Notes under the pieces: model-generated | Database searches by the model: none | What the model was told of the DNA's origin: nothing | The model's input: only the letters and a program-made list of their open reading frames with translations | Position numbers and translations under genes: made by a program | NCBI RefSeq assembly: GCF_013359945.1 | Contig: NZ_JABWCS010000212.1 | Span: forward strand, 124,001-188,000 | Length of the DNA: 64,000 bases | DNA from: Paenibacillus agri | GTDB lineage: Bacteria > Bacillota > Bacilli > Paenibacillales > Paenibacillaceae | Reading direction: 5' to 3' | Part shown: in pieces, positions 27,007 through 34,932 of the stretch | How positions within the stretch are numbered: position 1 is the stretch's first letter | How the letters are laid out: each line of letters opens with the position of its first letter

Positions 27007-27882
27007 ATGCCGATTATTGACATTCATATTCACCTGTCGGATATCGACAGCTTTCATCAAACCGCTAAAGATCTGTCCAAAGTCGATTACAGCGCTGCTG
27101 GCCTTAAGGCTGAGTTTGACAAGAACGATGTCATTCTGGGCATCGGAATGGGCGTAACAGAGCAGAGTAAGGGTGCTTTTCCAGATTCCAGTTCCCCCAA
27201 TCCGATGCCCCTCGATTTGGAGGAGACCGTACCCCCATTCCTAATGGAATGCGTGGGTATTAATCCGAACATGCTTGGCGGTAAGCAGGCTTCAGAGGAA
27301 CTGGATCGGATCGAGGCCCGGCTGCAAGCTCCCGAGGTAGCAGGTATCAAGTTGTATGCCGGATACTATCACCATTACGTGTATGACAAAATCTACACCC
27401 CAATCTATGAACTGGCTGCAAAATACGATGTGCCTGTAGTGATTCATACTGGCGATACCTATTCGATGAACGGCTTGCTCAAGTATTCACATCCACTCAC
27501 CGTAGATGAATTGGCTCTCCAGCAGCGTGGCGTGAACTTCATGATCTGCCATCTGGGCGATCCGTGGGTGATGGACGCTGCCGAGGTAGTGGCTAAGAAC
27601 CCTAACGTCTACGCTGATCTATCCGGCTTAGTCGTTGGTGACCGTCCTCATTTTGAACGGTTCATGAATGAACCGCTGTTTATGGACCATTTCCGCCGGG
27701 CGCTGGTGTATTCCGATCATTACGAGAAAATGTTGTTCGGAACTGACTGGCCACTCGCGCCAATTGATCTGTACGCGGAATTCGTGCGCCGGCTTGTGCC
27801 GGAGCAGCATCATGAGAAGGTGTTCTACGAGAACGCTTTTGGATTGTTCCCGCGTATTAAGGATCGGATCGCGGCGCTGTGA
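27007..27882 (+). CDS. Amidohydrolase-family metal hydrolase (PF04909-like)
   Basis: A 291-residue TIM-barrel hydrolase. The metal-binding HxH is in the first strand (IIDIHIHLSD). Further ligands and catalytic residues are likely the Lys/His in GIKLYAGYYHHYV, the His in PVVIHTGDTY, the His in FMICHLGDPW and the Asp in LFGTDWPLAP. The family hydrolyses amides, lactones or decarboxylates small acids. ATG 27007 has AAAGGAG overlapping the end of the upstream gene, so the two genes form a coupled operon ending at the strong terminator at 27957. Its substrate is probably tied to the unknown product of the GNAT fusion. Confidence 0.88.
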   Translation: MPIIDIHIHLSDIDSFHQTAKDLSKVDYSAAGLKAEFDKNDVILGIGMGVTEQSKGAFPDSSSPNPMPLDLEETVPPFLMECVGINPNMLGGKQASEELDRIEARLQAPEVAGIKLYAGYYHHYVYDKIYTPIYELAAKYDVPVVIHTGDTYSMNGLLKYSHPLTVDELALQQRGVNFMICHLGDPWVMDAAEVVAKNPNVYADLSGLVVGDRPHFERFMNEPLFMDHFRRALVYSDHYEKMLFGTDWPLAPIDLYAEFVRRLVPEQHHEKVFYENAFGLFPRIKDRIAAL

Positions 27883-27956
27883 GAGCGGCGGAGGTATAGT
27901 TAGAATGTGGTGAAGAGAACGAAAAACTAACGCAAGCGATTGAGGTATAAAGCAAG

Positions 27957-27997
27957 ACAAGCCATCCCCGTATTTTGAAGGGGATGGCTTGTTTTTT
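27957..27997 (+). terminator. Strong Rho-independent terminator
   Basis: A 13-bp perfect stem (core CCATCCCC/GGGGATGG), ten-base loop and T-run, ending the GNAT-fusion operon. Confidence 0.92.
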
Positions 27998-28064
27998 GAT
28001 CCAAGTAGAAGTACGCATTACCCACAAGGAAACTTTGAGCGATGCTTCTGCATCTCATAGTTTT

Positions 28065-28259
28065 TTAGCCTAATAATCTTGAGAGTAGAATAATCTCTGC
28101 CAATCGTATAATGCGTCTTCTTCTACGTCTTCTAATAATGGAACTTAGAATAAGAAAATCTGTGCCAACCGATGAGAGGGTCCCAGTATAAGTGCCCCCG
28201 GTAGTTGTTACCTGCACGGTTTTCCCTTGTAATATTTTAGCTTGTTTGCGAAAGTTCAT
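28065..28259 (-). CDS. Small Sm/KOW-like protein with a poly-Arg tail
   Basis: A 64-residue protein. The N-terminal 42 residues (LQGKTVQVTTTGGTYTGTLSS, VGTDFLILSS) have the pattern of a small Sm-like beta barrel (strand, G-G-x-Y-x-G-x-L, V-G-x-D-F), as in short proteins of spore-forming Firmicutes. An uninterrupted run of seven Arg follows, then a hydrophobic tail. AAGGGGG lies 8 nt before the ATG. It may bind nucleic acid or spore material; no function is assigned. Confidence 0.65.
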   Translation of the reverse strand: MNFRKQAKILQGKTVQVTTTGGTYTGTLSSVGTDFLILSSIIRRRRRRRIIRLAEIILLSRLLG

Positions 28260-28477
28260 GGTTTTATCCCCCTTTCCTTCACTGATAAGGAACGCCTTAT
28301 AAGATATTCCTGATAAGTAAAGTGTGAAAGGTATAAATGTGGATAAAAGGCAAGCCTATAGGCGATTATCCGATTGATTGATGCACACAGGGTAGCATTA
28401 TCAGTGAGAGAGATCATCCATGAGGTTGGGAGCGGCGGAACGACACGAAGTAGTGTTCTTATTTTGGGGGCGATCAC

Positions 28478-28564
28478 ATGAAAAAAAGCATCGGGCAAAC
28501 TATCGAAATTATATACCTGGACAAAGCTACGCACGATCATTCAACGAACTACAGCTCCATCTGA
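28478..28564 (+). pseudogene. Possible broken small ORF
   Basis: ATG behind GGGGG opens MKKSIGQTIEIIYLDKA..., stopped after 28 codons; the same frame continues past the stop with KQGYVIDVDKIYSG. It resembles the start of small WYL-like proteins, but the evidence is thin. Otherwise the 28260-28811 stretch holds only the MerR promoter. Confidence 0.25.
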
Positions 28565-28709
28565 AAGCAAGGTTATGTTATTGATGTCGATAAAATCTAT
28601 AGCGGATGAAAGATGAACAGTTAACTGTTTAGAATGAAAAAAATGATGCTCTTCTTTTGGTACTAAATTCACTGAAGAAGAAGAGACCCGCATGAGCAAT
28701 ACTTAACCG

Positions 28710-28740
28710 TTGACTTTACCCTTAGGGCAAGGTGCATAGT
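28710..28740 (+). promoter_or_regulatory. MerR-type promoter with 19-bp spacer and dyad operator
   Basis: TTGACT (28710-28715) and CATAGT (28735-28740) are separated by 19 bp. The spacer contains the dyad CTTTACCCT/AGGGCAAGG centred between them. An over-long spacer with a central dyad is the signature of promoters activated by MerR-family proteins; the gene that follows encodes one. Confidence 0.7.
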
Positions 28741-28811
28741 GGATGTAGAACAAGGCTTAGATGAATAGCATTTCGTACATATTTTAAACAGAAACAATGG
28801 AGGTGAATTTG

Positions 28812-29636
28812 ATGCTCTCGATAGGAGAATTCTCGAAGATTTGCGAAGTCTCTACAAAAACGCTTCGATATTATGCCGAGATTGGCTTAATAGTCCCGGA
28901 TGAAATTAATCCAGAGAACGGGTATCGGTATTATTCGATACAGCAGCTAAAAAAGATGCTTTTGATCAACCGCTTGAAATCGTATCATTTCTCTCTGGAA
29001 GAAATTAAAGGCCTTCTGGAAGTGGAAGTAGATCAATACAAAGAGAAGCTTTATGCTGCCCTTCATCACAAGCGAAGAGAGATCGAGAACAAGATACAGG
29101 CTTTTGAGTATACGCTGCAGCAAATGAGTAATGACATTTTAAATGTCGAGCATGGAATACCGATGATGGCCTATCTTGACCGAATTGAAGTGCAGCTTGT
29201 TGAAGCCCAGCCGATGAATATTCTCTATACGCGTCAAATGATGAGTAAGGAGGAGTATGCCTTAGGATATGGATCGTATTTTAGCAGTCTCTATGAAAAG
29301 ATAGCTATCGACCAACTCACCTTATTGGGTACCCCCATGACAATTTATCATAGCCAGGAATACAATCCTACCGGCAATGATACAGAGTTCGCCATCCCGG
29401 TAAAGGAGGCTGTAAAAGGAACGAGAGATTTTTCGGGAGGCCTGTGTGCGAAGGCTATGGTTAAGGGTGCCTACTCAGAATTAACTTCGGTCTATGCGAA
29501 GCTTCGGGAATGGGTGGACACGGAAGGATATGAGCTCGTGAAATCACCCTATGAGATATATGTAACCGATCCCAAACAAGCGGCCACGCTTGAGGATACC
29601 GTTACCGAGGTGTATTTTCCAGTACAGAAAAAATAG
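28812..29636 (+). CDS. MerR-family regulator with GyrI-like effector domain
   Basis: A 274-residue regulator. The N-terminal winged helix (about 1-70; LSIGEFSKICEVSTKTLRYY) is followed by a dimerisation helix (about 75-115) and a C-terminal GyrI-like/BmrR-type ligand domain (about 125-272). BmrR relatives sense bulky hydrophobic drugs and activate efflux or sequestration genes. The start at 28812 follows GGAGGTG; the ATG at 28797 lies within that site. The promoter upstream has a MerR-type 19-bp spacer, indicating autoactivation, and the serine hydrolase gene 72 bp downstream may be co-regulated. Confidence 0.9.
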   Translation: MLSIGEFSKICEVSTKTLRYYAEIGLIVPDEINPENGYRYYSIQQLKKMLLINRLKSYHFSLEEIKGLLEVEVDQYKEKLYAALHHKRREIENKIQAFEYTLQQMSNDILNVEHGIPMMAYLDRIEVQLVEAQPMNILYTRQMMSKEEYALGYGSYFSSLYEKIAIDQLTLLGTPMTIYHSQEYNPTGNDTEFAIPVKEAVKGTRDFSGGLCAKAMVKGAYSELTSVYAKLREWVDTEGYELVKSPYEIYVTDPKQAATLEDTVTEVYFPVQKK

Positions 29637-29708
29637 CCGTAAGTCCTAACCTGCACTTTGACGCTCGTTAAAGAAATTCAAATCATCCAATGGAGAGAGG
29701 TATATATT

Positions 29709-30731
29709 ATGCAAAAAAACTTCTGGCCATCTACAGAATGGCAAGCTGCAGATCCGGCAACTTTGGGTATGAACGCTGAACGACTTGTGGCGCTTGAACC
29801 TGCTATTATATCGGAGTACAGCAATATTAACGGTATCGTTGTTGTGAGACATGGACAGATCGGCTATGAAAAATATTTTAATGGCTACGGCCATGAACAT
29901 AAGCATCATGTGGCCTCTGTAACGAAAAGCATTCTATCTGCCCTTGTTGGCATTGCTATAGATGCAGGTTATATTAACAATGTAGATCAGAAAGTGCTGG
30001 ATTTTTTCCCGGAATATGTTCCTCCGGCTGAGGATACACAGAAAAGCGAGATCACCATCCGCCATTTGCTCACGATGACAGCGCCATATCCCTTTCAGGA
30101 TTGGCATGAACCGCTAGACAAGATGTGTATGGCACCTGACTGGGTAAAATATACGCTGGATATGCTGGGGCAGCAGGGGCGGATTGGTGATTTTAAATAT
30201 TCTACCGCAGGGGGTCATCTGCTCTCCGCCATCCTCACACGCAGCACCGGACAAAGTGCCCGTGAGTTTGCTAACGAGCGTGTATTCAAACCTATCGGTA
30301 TGCAAGAAATTCCGGATCATAAGATGACATCATTTAGCTTCGACGCTTTATTCGGGAAAGATGTGAAAGGGTGGGTCCATGATCCAAGCGGGAACTCCAC
30401 AGGAGGGTGGGGCCTAACGTTAACCCCCCGAGATATGGTGCGTTTTGGATATCTATATCTGAAACGTGGCCTTTGGGAGGATGCTCAGATTATTCCGGGG
30501 ACATGGATTGACGATTCAACAGCGCCGAACGCTCATAATTATGGTTATATGTGGTGGTTACGTAAAGAGGATGAAGTGTCGGCCTACTCCGCACTGGGTG
30601 ATGGCGGCAATATCATTTGCTGTATTCCAGATAAAGACCTGGTCGTAGCCATTGCGTCAGAATTTATGATGAACCCTCGTGATCGTTGGACACTGATTAA
30701 GGAATACATCCTCCCGGCGGTAACGGACTAA
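29709..30731 (+). CDS. Serine hydrolase of the class C beta-lactamase/DD-peptidase fold
   Basis: A 340-residue enzyme without a signal peptide. The nucleophile motif SVTKS (SxxK) is near residue 78; the second motif is YSTAGG, with Tyr as general base; and GDGGN near the C-terminus replaces the KTG triad. Together with the cytoplasmic location this points to an esterase or amidase more than a penicillin target. ATG 29709 is preferred over TTG 29658 because GAGAGG is 8 nt upstream. It follows the MerR regulator on the same strand. Confidence 0.88.
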   Translation: MQKNFWPSTEWQAADPATLGMNAERLVALEPAIISEYSNINGIVVVRHGQIGYEKYFNGYGHEHKHHVASVTKSILSALVGIAIDAGYINNVDQKVLDFFPEYVPPAEDTQKSEITIRHLLTMTAPYPFQDWHEPLDKMCMAPDWVKYTLDMLGQQGRIGDFKYSTAGGHLLSAILTRSTGQSAREFANERVFKPIGMQEIPDHKMTSFSFDALFGKDVKGWVHDPSGNSTGGWGLTLTPRDMVRFGYLYLKRGLWEDAQIIPGTWIDDSTAPNAHNYGYMWWLRKEDEVSAYSALGDGGNIICCIPDKDLVVAIASEFMMNPRDRWTLIKEYILPAVTD

Positions 30732-30905
30732 TCCTGCGATGAACGAATGATTCGTCGTACGCTGAACCTCAAGAACGGTAATCGTTCCCTTATTAAAATT
30801 GTCGTTTTATCAAAAAATGGAATAAAAAAGCAACCTTCCGGAGTAGTTTGCGTCTATAGATTATGTAGAGGTTAACGTTATTTAACACGGGAGGTCCATC
30901 AATTC

Positions 30906-32030
30906 ATGGATAAAAAATGGTTATTAGTGCCAATACTTGTCGCGTCATTACTTGTGGCTCCGGTAACTAATGCGGCTACGCCGGCGTACTTCGTCTACAT
31001 TACAGATGAGGGCGGCAAGGCTACCGGCTCAGCGTTGATTAAGGAGGGTATTGCTTATGTTTCAACCAGCTACTGGGAAGCAGCAGGACTTCGGGTCGTG
31101 TGGGATCAGGGTCATAAGAGAGCGGAGTATACAGGATGGGAGAAAAAGATAGCTGTTCGCATAGGAAGTAAAACGGGAATCCTGGATGGAAAATTGGTCA
31201 GTTTAGGAGGAGCCCCTTTTGAAACCAATGGACAATTATATGTACCCGCTGATTTCCTTGTAAAGTCGTTAGGAGGCGAAACCGTCAGCTGGGATGCAGC
31301 CAAGAAAATCTATACGGCTAAAGAATTAAAGAGCTTTTCCAGTACTAGCGCAAAATTCGGCGGAAATACGTACACGGTGGATAAAAAGGCTGGGCGCTTA
31401 TATGTCACAGATTCCTCTGGTCGTACCCGTCTGTTGGCGAACCTTGGATCAGAACTGTACGATATGGTGGCATTTGATTTTCAGAAGACACCGAAGGGCC
31501 TGATTTATCTGACCTTGACCGATGTGTATGGGGAACCTCATATTCATAATAAATGGTATACGTTGATTATCAAGGACGGAGGGGTCATTCGCCAGGCAAG
31601 TGTAGGATACTATATGCGTTACGGTAATAATGTCAAAATTGCGGGGAATCAGCTCTTGCTAACCGATGGGAAAACATTACGTCTGATCGAAGATGGAACG
31701 GGCAATGTAACCCAGACCCTAGACCTGACCAAGCTCGGTGGTGTATCTGATACCTATTTGGTGGAAGGAATGGATGATGATTTTCTACTGATCCGTCCCA
31801 ATCAACAAGGTTTCCTCATGCTGATCGACCGTAAAACAGGGTCTGAAACATTGCTTTACAAAGAACTGCTGGATCCCGAACAGCAAAACTTCGCGGAAAC
31901 CAATGATCTTCCGTTCTTTGGGGACAATCTAAAGTTTGTGAAGCGAGAAGGCAATGCGCTGTTATTTACGAACGAATATGTACGAGATGGTAAGGTGTAC
32001 AAATTTAATTTGAGTGGGAATAATAAATAA
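30906..32030 (+). CDS. Secreted protein with copper-amine-oxidase N-terminal-like domain
   Basis: A 374-residue exported protein. It has a signal peptide with cleavage near TNAA-T (about residue 23). Residues about 45-140 match the copper amine oxidase N-terminal-like domain abundant in Paenibacillus surface proteins (ALIKEGIAYVSTSYWEAAGL; GQLYVPADFLVKSLGG). The C-terminal 220 residues form a beta-propeller-like region with repeating strand pairs (LLTDGKTLRLIEDGTG). It is not an amine oxidase: no TPQ Tyr or copper His triad. It is likely a cell-envelope protein. GGGAGG lies 11 nt before the ATG. Confidence 0.8.
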   Translation: MDKKWLLVPILVASLLVAPVTNAATPAYFVYITDEGGKATGSALIKEGIAYVSTSYWEAAGLRVVWDQGHKRAEYTGWEKKIAVRIGSKTGILDGKLVSLGGAPFETNGQLYVPADFLVKSLGGETVSWDAAKKIYTAKELKSFSSTSAKFGGNTYTVDKKAGRLYVTDSSGRTRLLANLGSELYDMVAFDFQKTPKGLIYLTLTDVYGEPHIHNKWYTLIIKDGGVIRQASVGYYMRYGNNVKIAGNQLLLTDGKTLRLIEDGTGNVTQTLDLTKLGGVSDTYLVEGMDDDFLLIRPNQQGFLMLIDRKTGSETLLYKELLDPEQQNFAETNDLPFFGDNLKFVKREGNALLFTNEYVRDGKVYKFNLSGNNK

Positions 32031-32040
32031 TAAAACTACA

Positions 32041-32124
32041 GCTATATAAGCCGAACAAAAGAAAGTAAAAAAAGCGAGGAGGAACAAAGGGGGAAGTTTG
32101 GAACTGTAGGAGCGAAAGCGATAG
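32041..32124. repeat. Dispersed repeat, partial copy 1 (left half)
   Basis: Matches the first ~85 bp of the complete copies at 34693 and 38802 (CTATATAAG end, then GGGGGAAGTTTGGAACTGTA and GGAGCGAAAGCG). The right half is absent. It lies immediately upstream of the DUF6933-like gene. Confidence 0.8.
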
Positions 32125-32146
32125 TTGTGCAGGAACAAGGAAAGGA

Positions 32147-32650
32147 ATGAATAAAAGAATGTTTGTTTTAAGATTTACCCAAACTTTATTGAAAGATATG
32201 AAAATTACACCTGTAGAGTACGAAAATATTTCACCACTCTTGAGTTGGCATGCCAATATTATTCGATTGAATAAACGAAAACATATTTTATTTGTCAATG
32301 ATCTTAGTCGACTAAGTATCATAATTGATGGCGTTAGAACTTTGCAGTTAAATATTTTATTAGATAAATTCCATTCAAGACTGTTTGAATACTTAGTAAG
32401 CGAAGGAATAGAGCAGAAAGTAATAGAGTCTTATTTGAAAGAGGGACTCGAAACGAACATCTCCAAAACTAACAGTAGAAGTGTCTTAGGGACAATGAAA
32501 GAAATAACAATGTATTGTGACGTAACGCAATTGAAATTTGCAGATCAAGAAGAAAGGGACAAATGGCTGAATAGAACAATACATAAACCCATTGACTATA
32601 AAAAACCTATTGATGTATTTAAAGAAGAGATTCGGAAATACTCTTTATAA
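32147..32650 (+). CDS. DUF6933-like protein
   Basis: A 167-residue soluble protein beginning MFVLRFTQTLLKDMKI, with a central LSWHANIIRLNKRKHILFVN and NDLSRLSIII, the pattern I associate with the DUF6933 family. No enzyme motif is seen. The gene is AT-rich compared with its neighbours, and a partial copy of the dispersed repeat lies directly upstream, so its 5' region may have been rearranged. The start ATG 32147 has AAGGAAAGGA close upstream; MFVLRF at 32159 is an alternative start. Confidence 0.65.
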   Translation: MNKRMFVLRFTQTLLKDMKITPVEYENISPLLSWHANIIRLNKRKHILFVNDLSRLSIIIDGVRTLQLNILLDKFHSRLFEYLVSEGIEQKVIESYLKEGLETNISKTNSRSVLGTMKEITMYCDVTQLKFADQEERDKWLNRTIHKPIDYKKPIDVFKEEIRKYSL

Positions 32651-32659
32651 AAGTTTTAC

Positions 32660-32704
32660 GAACAAGTCGGAACATGGTGGGTCATGTGCTCTGGCTTGTT
32701 TTTT
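32660..32704 (+). terminator. Rho-independent terminator
   Basis: AACAAGTC.GGA/TCTGGCTTGTT stem with G-T pairing and a T-run, after the DUF6933-like gene. Confidence 0.7.
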
Positions 32705-32789
32705 GTTATTAAATATGATAATTTTAAATCAAGTTTTATCTAATGATATATAGTTTCATCTAATGAAACAAACAGAGAGGAGCTAATGT

Positions 32790-33569
32790 ATGTCTGAGGA
32801 AATGAAGACACGAGTACAACAGCAATTTGGTAAGAATGCTGAGAAGTATGTAACAAGTGTTCGTCATGCCAAAGGGGAGGATCTGACACTGCTGGTATCT
32901 GCCGCGCAGGCCACTAAGGAGATGACTGTACTTGATATTGCGACAGGAGGAGGCCATGTAGCGAATGCGCTTGCTCCTCTTGTCAAGCAGGTTACTGCTT
33001 TGGATTTAACGCAAGAGATGCTGAATTCAGCTAAAGTGTTTATTGAAGGGAACGGTCACGGAAATGTGGAATTTGTGAAGGGGGATGCAGAGCAGTTACC
33101 CTTTGAGGATGCTTCGTTTGATATTGTGACTTGTCGAATTGCCGCCCATCATTTCCCTAATGTACCTGCTTTTTTGCGAGAAGCTTACAGGGTTTTGAAG
33201 CCAGGAGGCAAACTGCAGCTAATTGATAATGTATCTCCGGAAGATGGTCGTTTGGGGGAGTTTTATAATGAGGTTGAGCGATTGCGTGATCGGAGTCATG
33301 TTCGAGCCCTCTCCAAATCAGAATGGATTGGACAATTAGAACAAACCCATTTCCAACTGGACGCTTTAATTTGCTTTCAGAAGCCTTTTGAGTTCCAGAG
33401 CTGGTGCCAGCGGATGGGGCTTACGCCAGAAGAGCAGGATGAAGTCAAAGCTGAATTTATTAAGGCAGAACCGGCCACATGGGAGTTTTTCCGCATTACC
33501 GCAGATGCAGGGGAGATCGTCAGCTTTGTTGGGCAATCTGCGTATTTTCAGGCTTCGAAATCATTATAA
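32790..33569 (+). CDS. SAM-dependent methyltransferase (YcgJ/UbiE-like)
   Basis: A 259-residue class I methyltransferase. Motif I is VLDIATGGGHVANALA (about 47-62), the acidic residue of motif II is in TALDLTQEML, and the post-motif FDIVTCRIAAHHFPN and GGKLQLIDNV fit the Methyltransf_11 core. The C-terminal region (LSKSEWIGQLEQT) resembles YcgJ of B. subtilis. The substrate is unknown. The start is ATG 32790 behind AGAGAGGAG. It is convergent with yitT; a shared terminator lies between. Confidence 0.9.
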   Translation: MSEEMKTRVQQQFGKNAEKYVTSVRHAKGEDLTLLVSAAQATKEMTVLDIATGGGHVANALAPLVKQVTALDLTQEMLNSAKVFIEGNGHGNVEFVKGDAEQLPFEDASFDIVTCRIAAHHFPNVPAFLREAYRVLKPGGKLQLIDNVSPEDGRLGEFYNEVERLRDRSHVRALSKSEWIGQLEQTHFQLDALICFQKPFEFQSWCQRMGLTPEEQDEVKAEFIKAEPATWEFFRITADAGEIVSFVGQSAYFQASKSL

Positions 33570-33607
33570 GTAATAGTAAAGCTAAATATCTCTTGAATCC
33601 ATTTAAA

Positions 33608-33646
33608 ACGGCCCATTCCTTTACAAGGGAATGGGCCGCTATTTTT
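33608..33646. terminator. Bidirectional terminator
   Basis: A GC-rich stem of about 11-12 bp (CGGCCCATTCC/GGAATGGGCCG) with a short loop; T-tract on the + side and A-tract on the other. It serves the methyltransferase (+) and yitT (-). Confidence 0.9.
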
Positions 33647-34484
33647 ACTTTGATAATTCTACAAAACCTTCTCCAAACACATCTCTTACATCATGAATGG
33701 TCAGGAAGGCGTCCTTATCGGCATTTTCAACGATTTTCTTGAGTGTAGACACTTCCTGTTTGCTAATGACGATATAGAGCACTTCTTTAGGCTCCTGGCT
33801 ATAGTAGCCCTTTCCTTGCAGAACGGTCACGCCTCTGTCCATGACCATGTTGACCTGTTCAGCGATTCTATCCTGCTGTTTGGAGATAATCGTGACTGCT
33901 TTTTTAGGGTTCAGTCCTTCAATAATAAAGTCCATTACCTTCGTACCGACATAAAGCATAATAATGGTTACCATAAGCTTCTCTGTCCCGATAATGAAGT
34001 AAGAGGCAAATACAACGATCAAATCAAAGAATAGCAGGGCGTAACTAATATTCCAATGGAGATATTTATTAGCGATCTTTGCGAGAATAGTGGTACCTGC
34101 GGTACTGCCGCCAACCTTAATGATCAGCCCAATGCCTGATCCGACAAGTATGCCCCCAAATATCGCATTCACTATTAATTCATTAGATTGAATTCTCCAA
34201 TCGTGGGTCAGATGGAGGAACATGGAATGAAGCAACACGGCGATAATTGTATAAATAATCATCTTCTTATCCAGGAATCGGTATCCGAAAATCAGCAATA
34301 AAGCATTGATTACTAAGTTGACTATACTGGGTGACCATTGAAATAGGTAATACAAGATGATAGAAGTTCCGGTAACTCCACCCTCGCCTAGTTCATTGGG
34401 AATGACAAATACATTGACTGCTAAGGCAAACAGAAATGCTCCAAGTATTAAGTAAAAAAGATCGTGCGTTATTTTCTTCAACAT
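33645..34484 (-). CDS. YitT-family membrane protein (DUF161/DUF2179)
   Basis: A 279-residue integral membrane protein. Five to six hydrophobic segments fill about residues 8-195 (family motifs IPNELGEGGVTGTSIILYYL and VGSGIGLIIKVGGSTAGTTI), followed by a cytoplasmic DUF2179 domain (about 215-279; DRGVTVLQGKGYYSQEPKEV). The YitT family is widespread in Firmicutes; its transport substrate is not established. ATG 34484 is chosen because AAGGATGG precedes it; ATG 34493 or 34508 would lack a spacer or site. Confidence 0.9.
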   Translation of the reverse strand: MLKKITHDLFYLILGAFLFALAVNVFVIPNELGEGGVTGTSIILYYLFQWSPSIVNLVINALLLIFGYRFLDKKMIIYTIIAVLLHSMFLHLTHDWRIQSNELIVNAIFGGILVGSGIGLIIKVGGSTAGTTILAKIANKYLHWNISYALLFFDLIVVFASYFIIGTEKLMVTIIMLYVGTKVMDFIIEGLNPKKAVTIISKQQDRIAEQVNMVMDRGVTVLQGKGYYSQEPKEVLYIVISKQEVSTLKKIVENADKDAFLTIHDVRDVFGEGFVELSK

Positions 34485-34692
34485 TGTTACCATCCTTACG
34501 TTTCGCAATAATCACAATACTATATATCATCTCGGTGAGCTTAGGCAATCCTTTTTTTTCAAAGACTAAGGCCTCATAAAAGTGCAAAGATTGCTGTACT
34601 GCTGCGATTATGCACTCTTCTGTATAAGGATAAATTGTCAGCTGTTCGATCCAGCTTTAACATTTCTTTAAATTCGTCTTGTATAATGGACT

Positions 34693-34913
34693 ACTATATA
34701 AGACGAATAAAAGAAAGTAACAAAAGCGAGAAGGAACGAAGGGGGAAGTTTGGAACTGTAGGAGCGACAGCGCCCGCCTTTGTCTCCGGATTTCAACCGC
34801 AAACAGCGGTACCATAGAAAGAAATCTGGAGACAACAGCGGCCGGAAGTCCAAACATTCCACCGTAGTGACGACTGAGCCTTATGTTCGGATCTTAAGTT
34901 TGTCTTATATAGT
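34693..34913. repeat. Dispersed inverted-repeat element, complete copy 2
   Basis: A 221-bp element bounded by a terminal inverted repeat (ACTATATAAGACGAA at 34693-34707; TTTGTCTTATATAGT at 34899-34913). Inside are nested hairpins: an outer pairing of AGTTTGGA with TCCAAAC, a 14-bp stem TTGTCTCCGGATTT/AAATCTGGAGACAA, and CCGC/GCGG. A further degenerate end copy (TCGTCTTGTATA) lies just to the left at about 34676. No ORF is plausible. The rest of 34485-34692 shows nothing. Confidence 0.85.
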
Positions 34914-34932
34914 TAAGGAAGGAGCAAACTAA

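Noticed and set aside
28256..28540. 94-codon reverse-strand frame overlapping the start of the Sm-like gene
   Set aside because: No ribosome binding site, no recognisable domain, biased composition, and it covers the region holding other start signals.
29709..30731. True class C beta-lactamase
   Set aside because: No signal peptide, and the KTG triad is replaced by GDGG; esterase-type activity is more likely.
32005..32322. Reverse frame across the repeat at 32041, and similar reverse frames in the copy at 34693
   Set aside because: The shared peptide stretch arises because both lie on copies of the same dispersed repeat; no start signals or coding bias.
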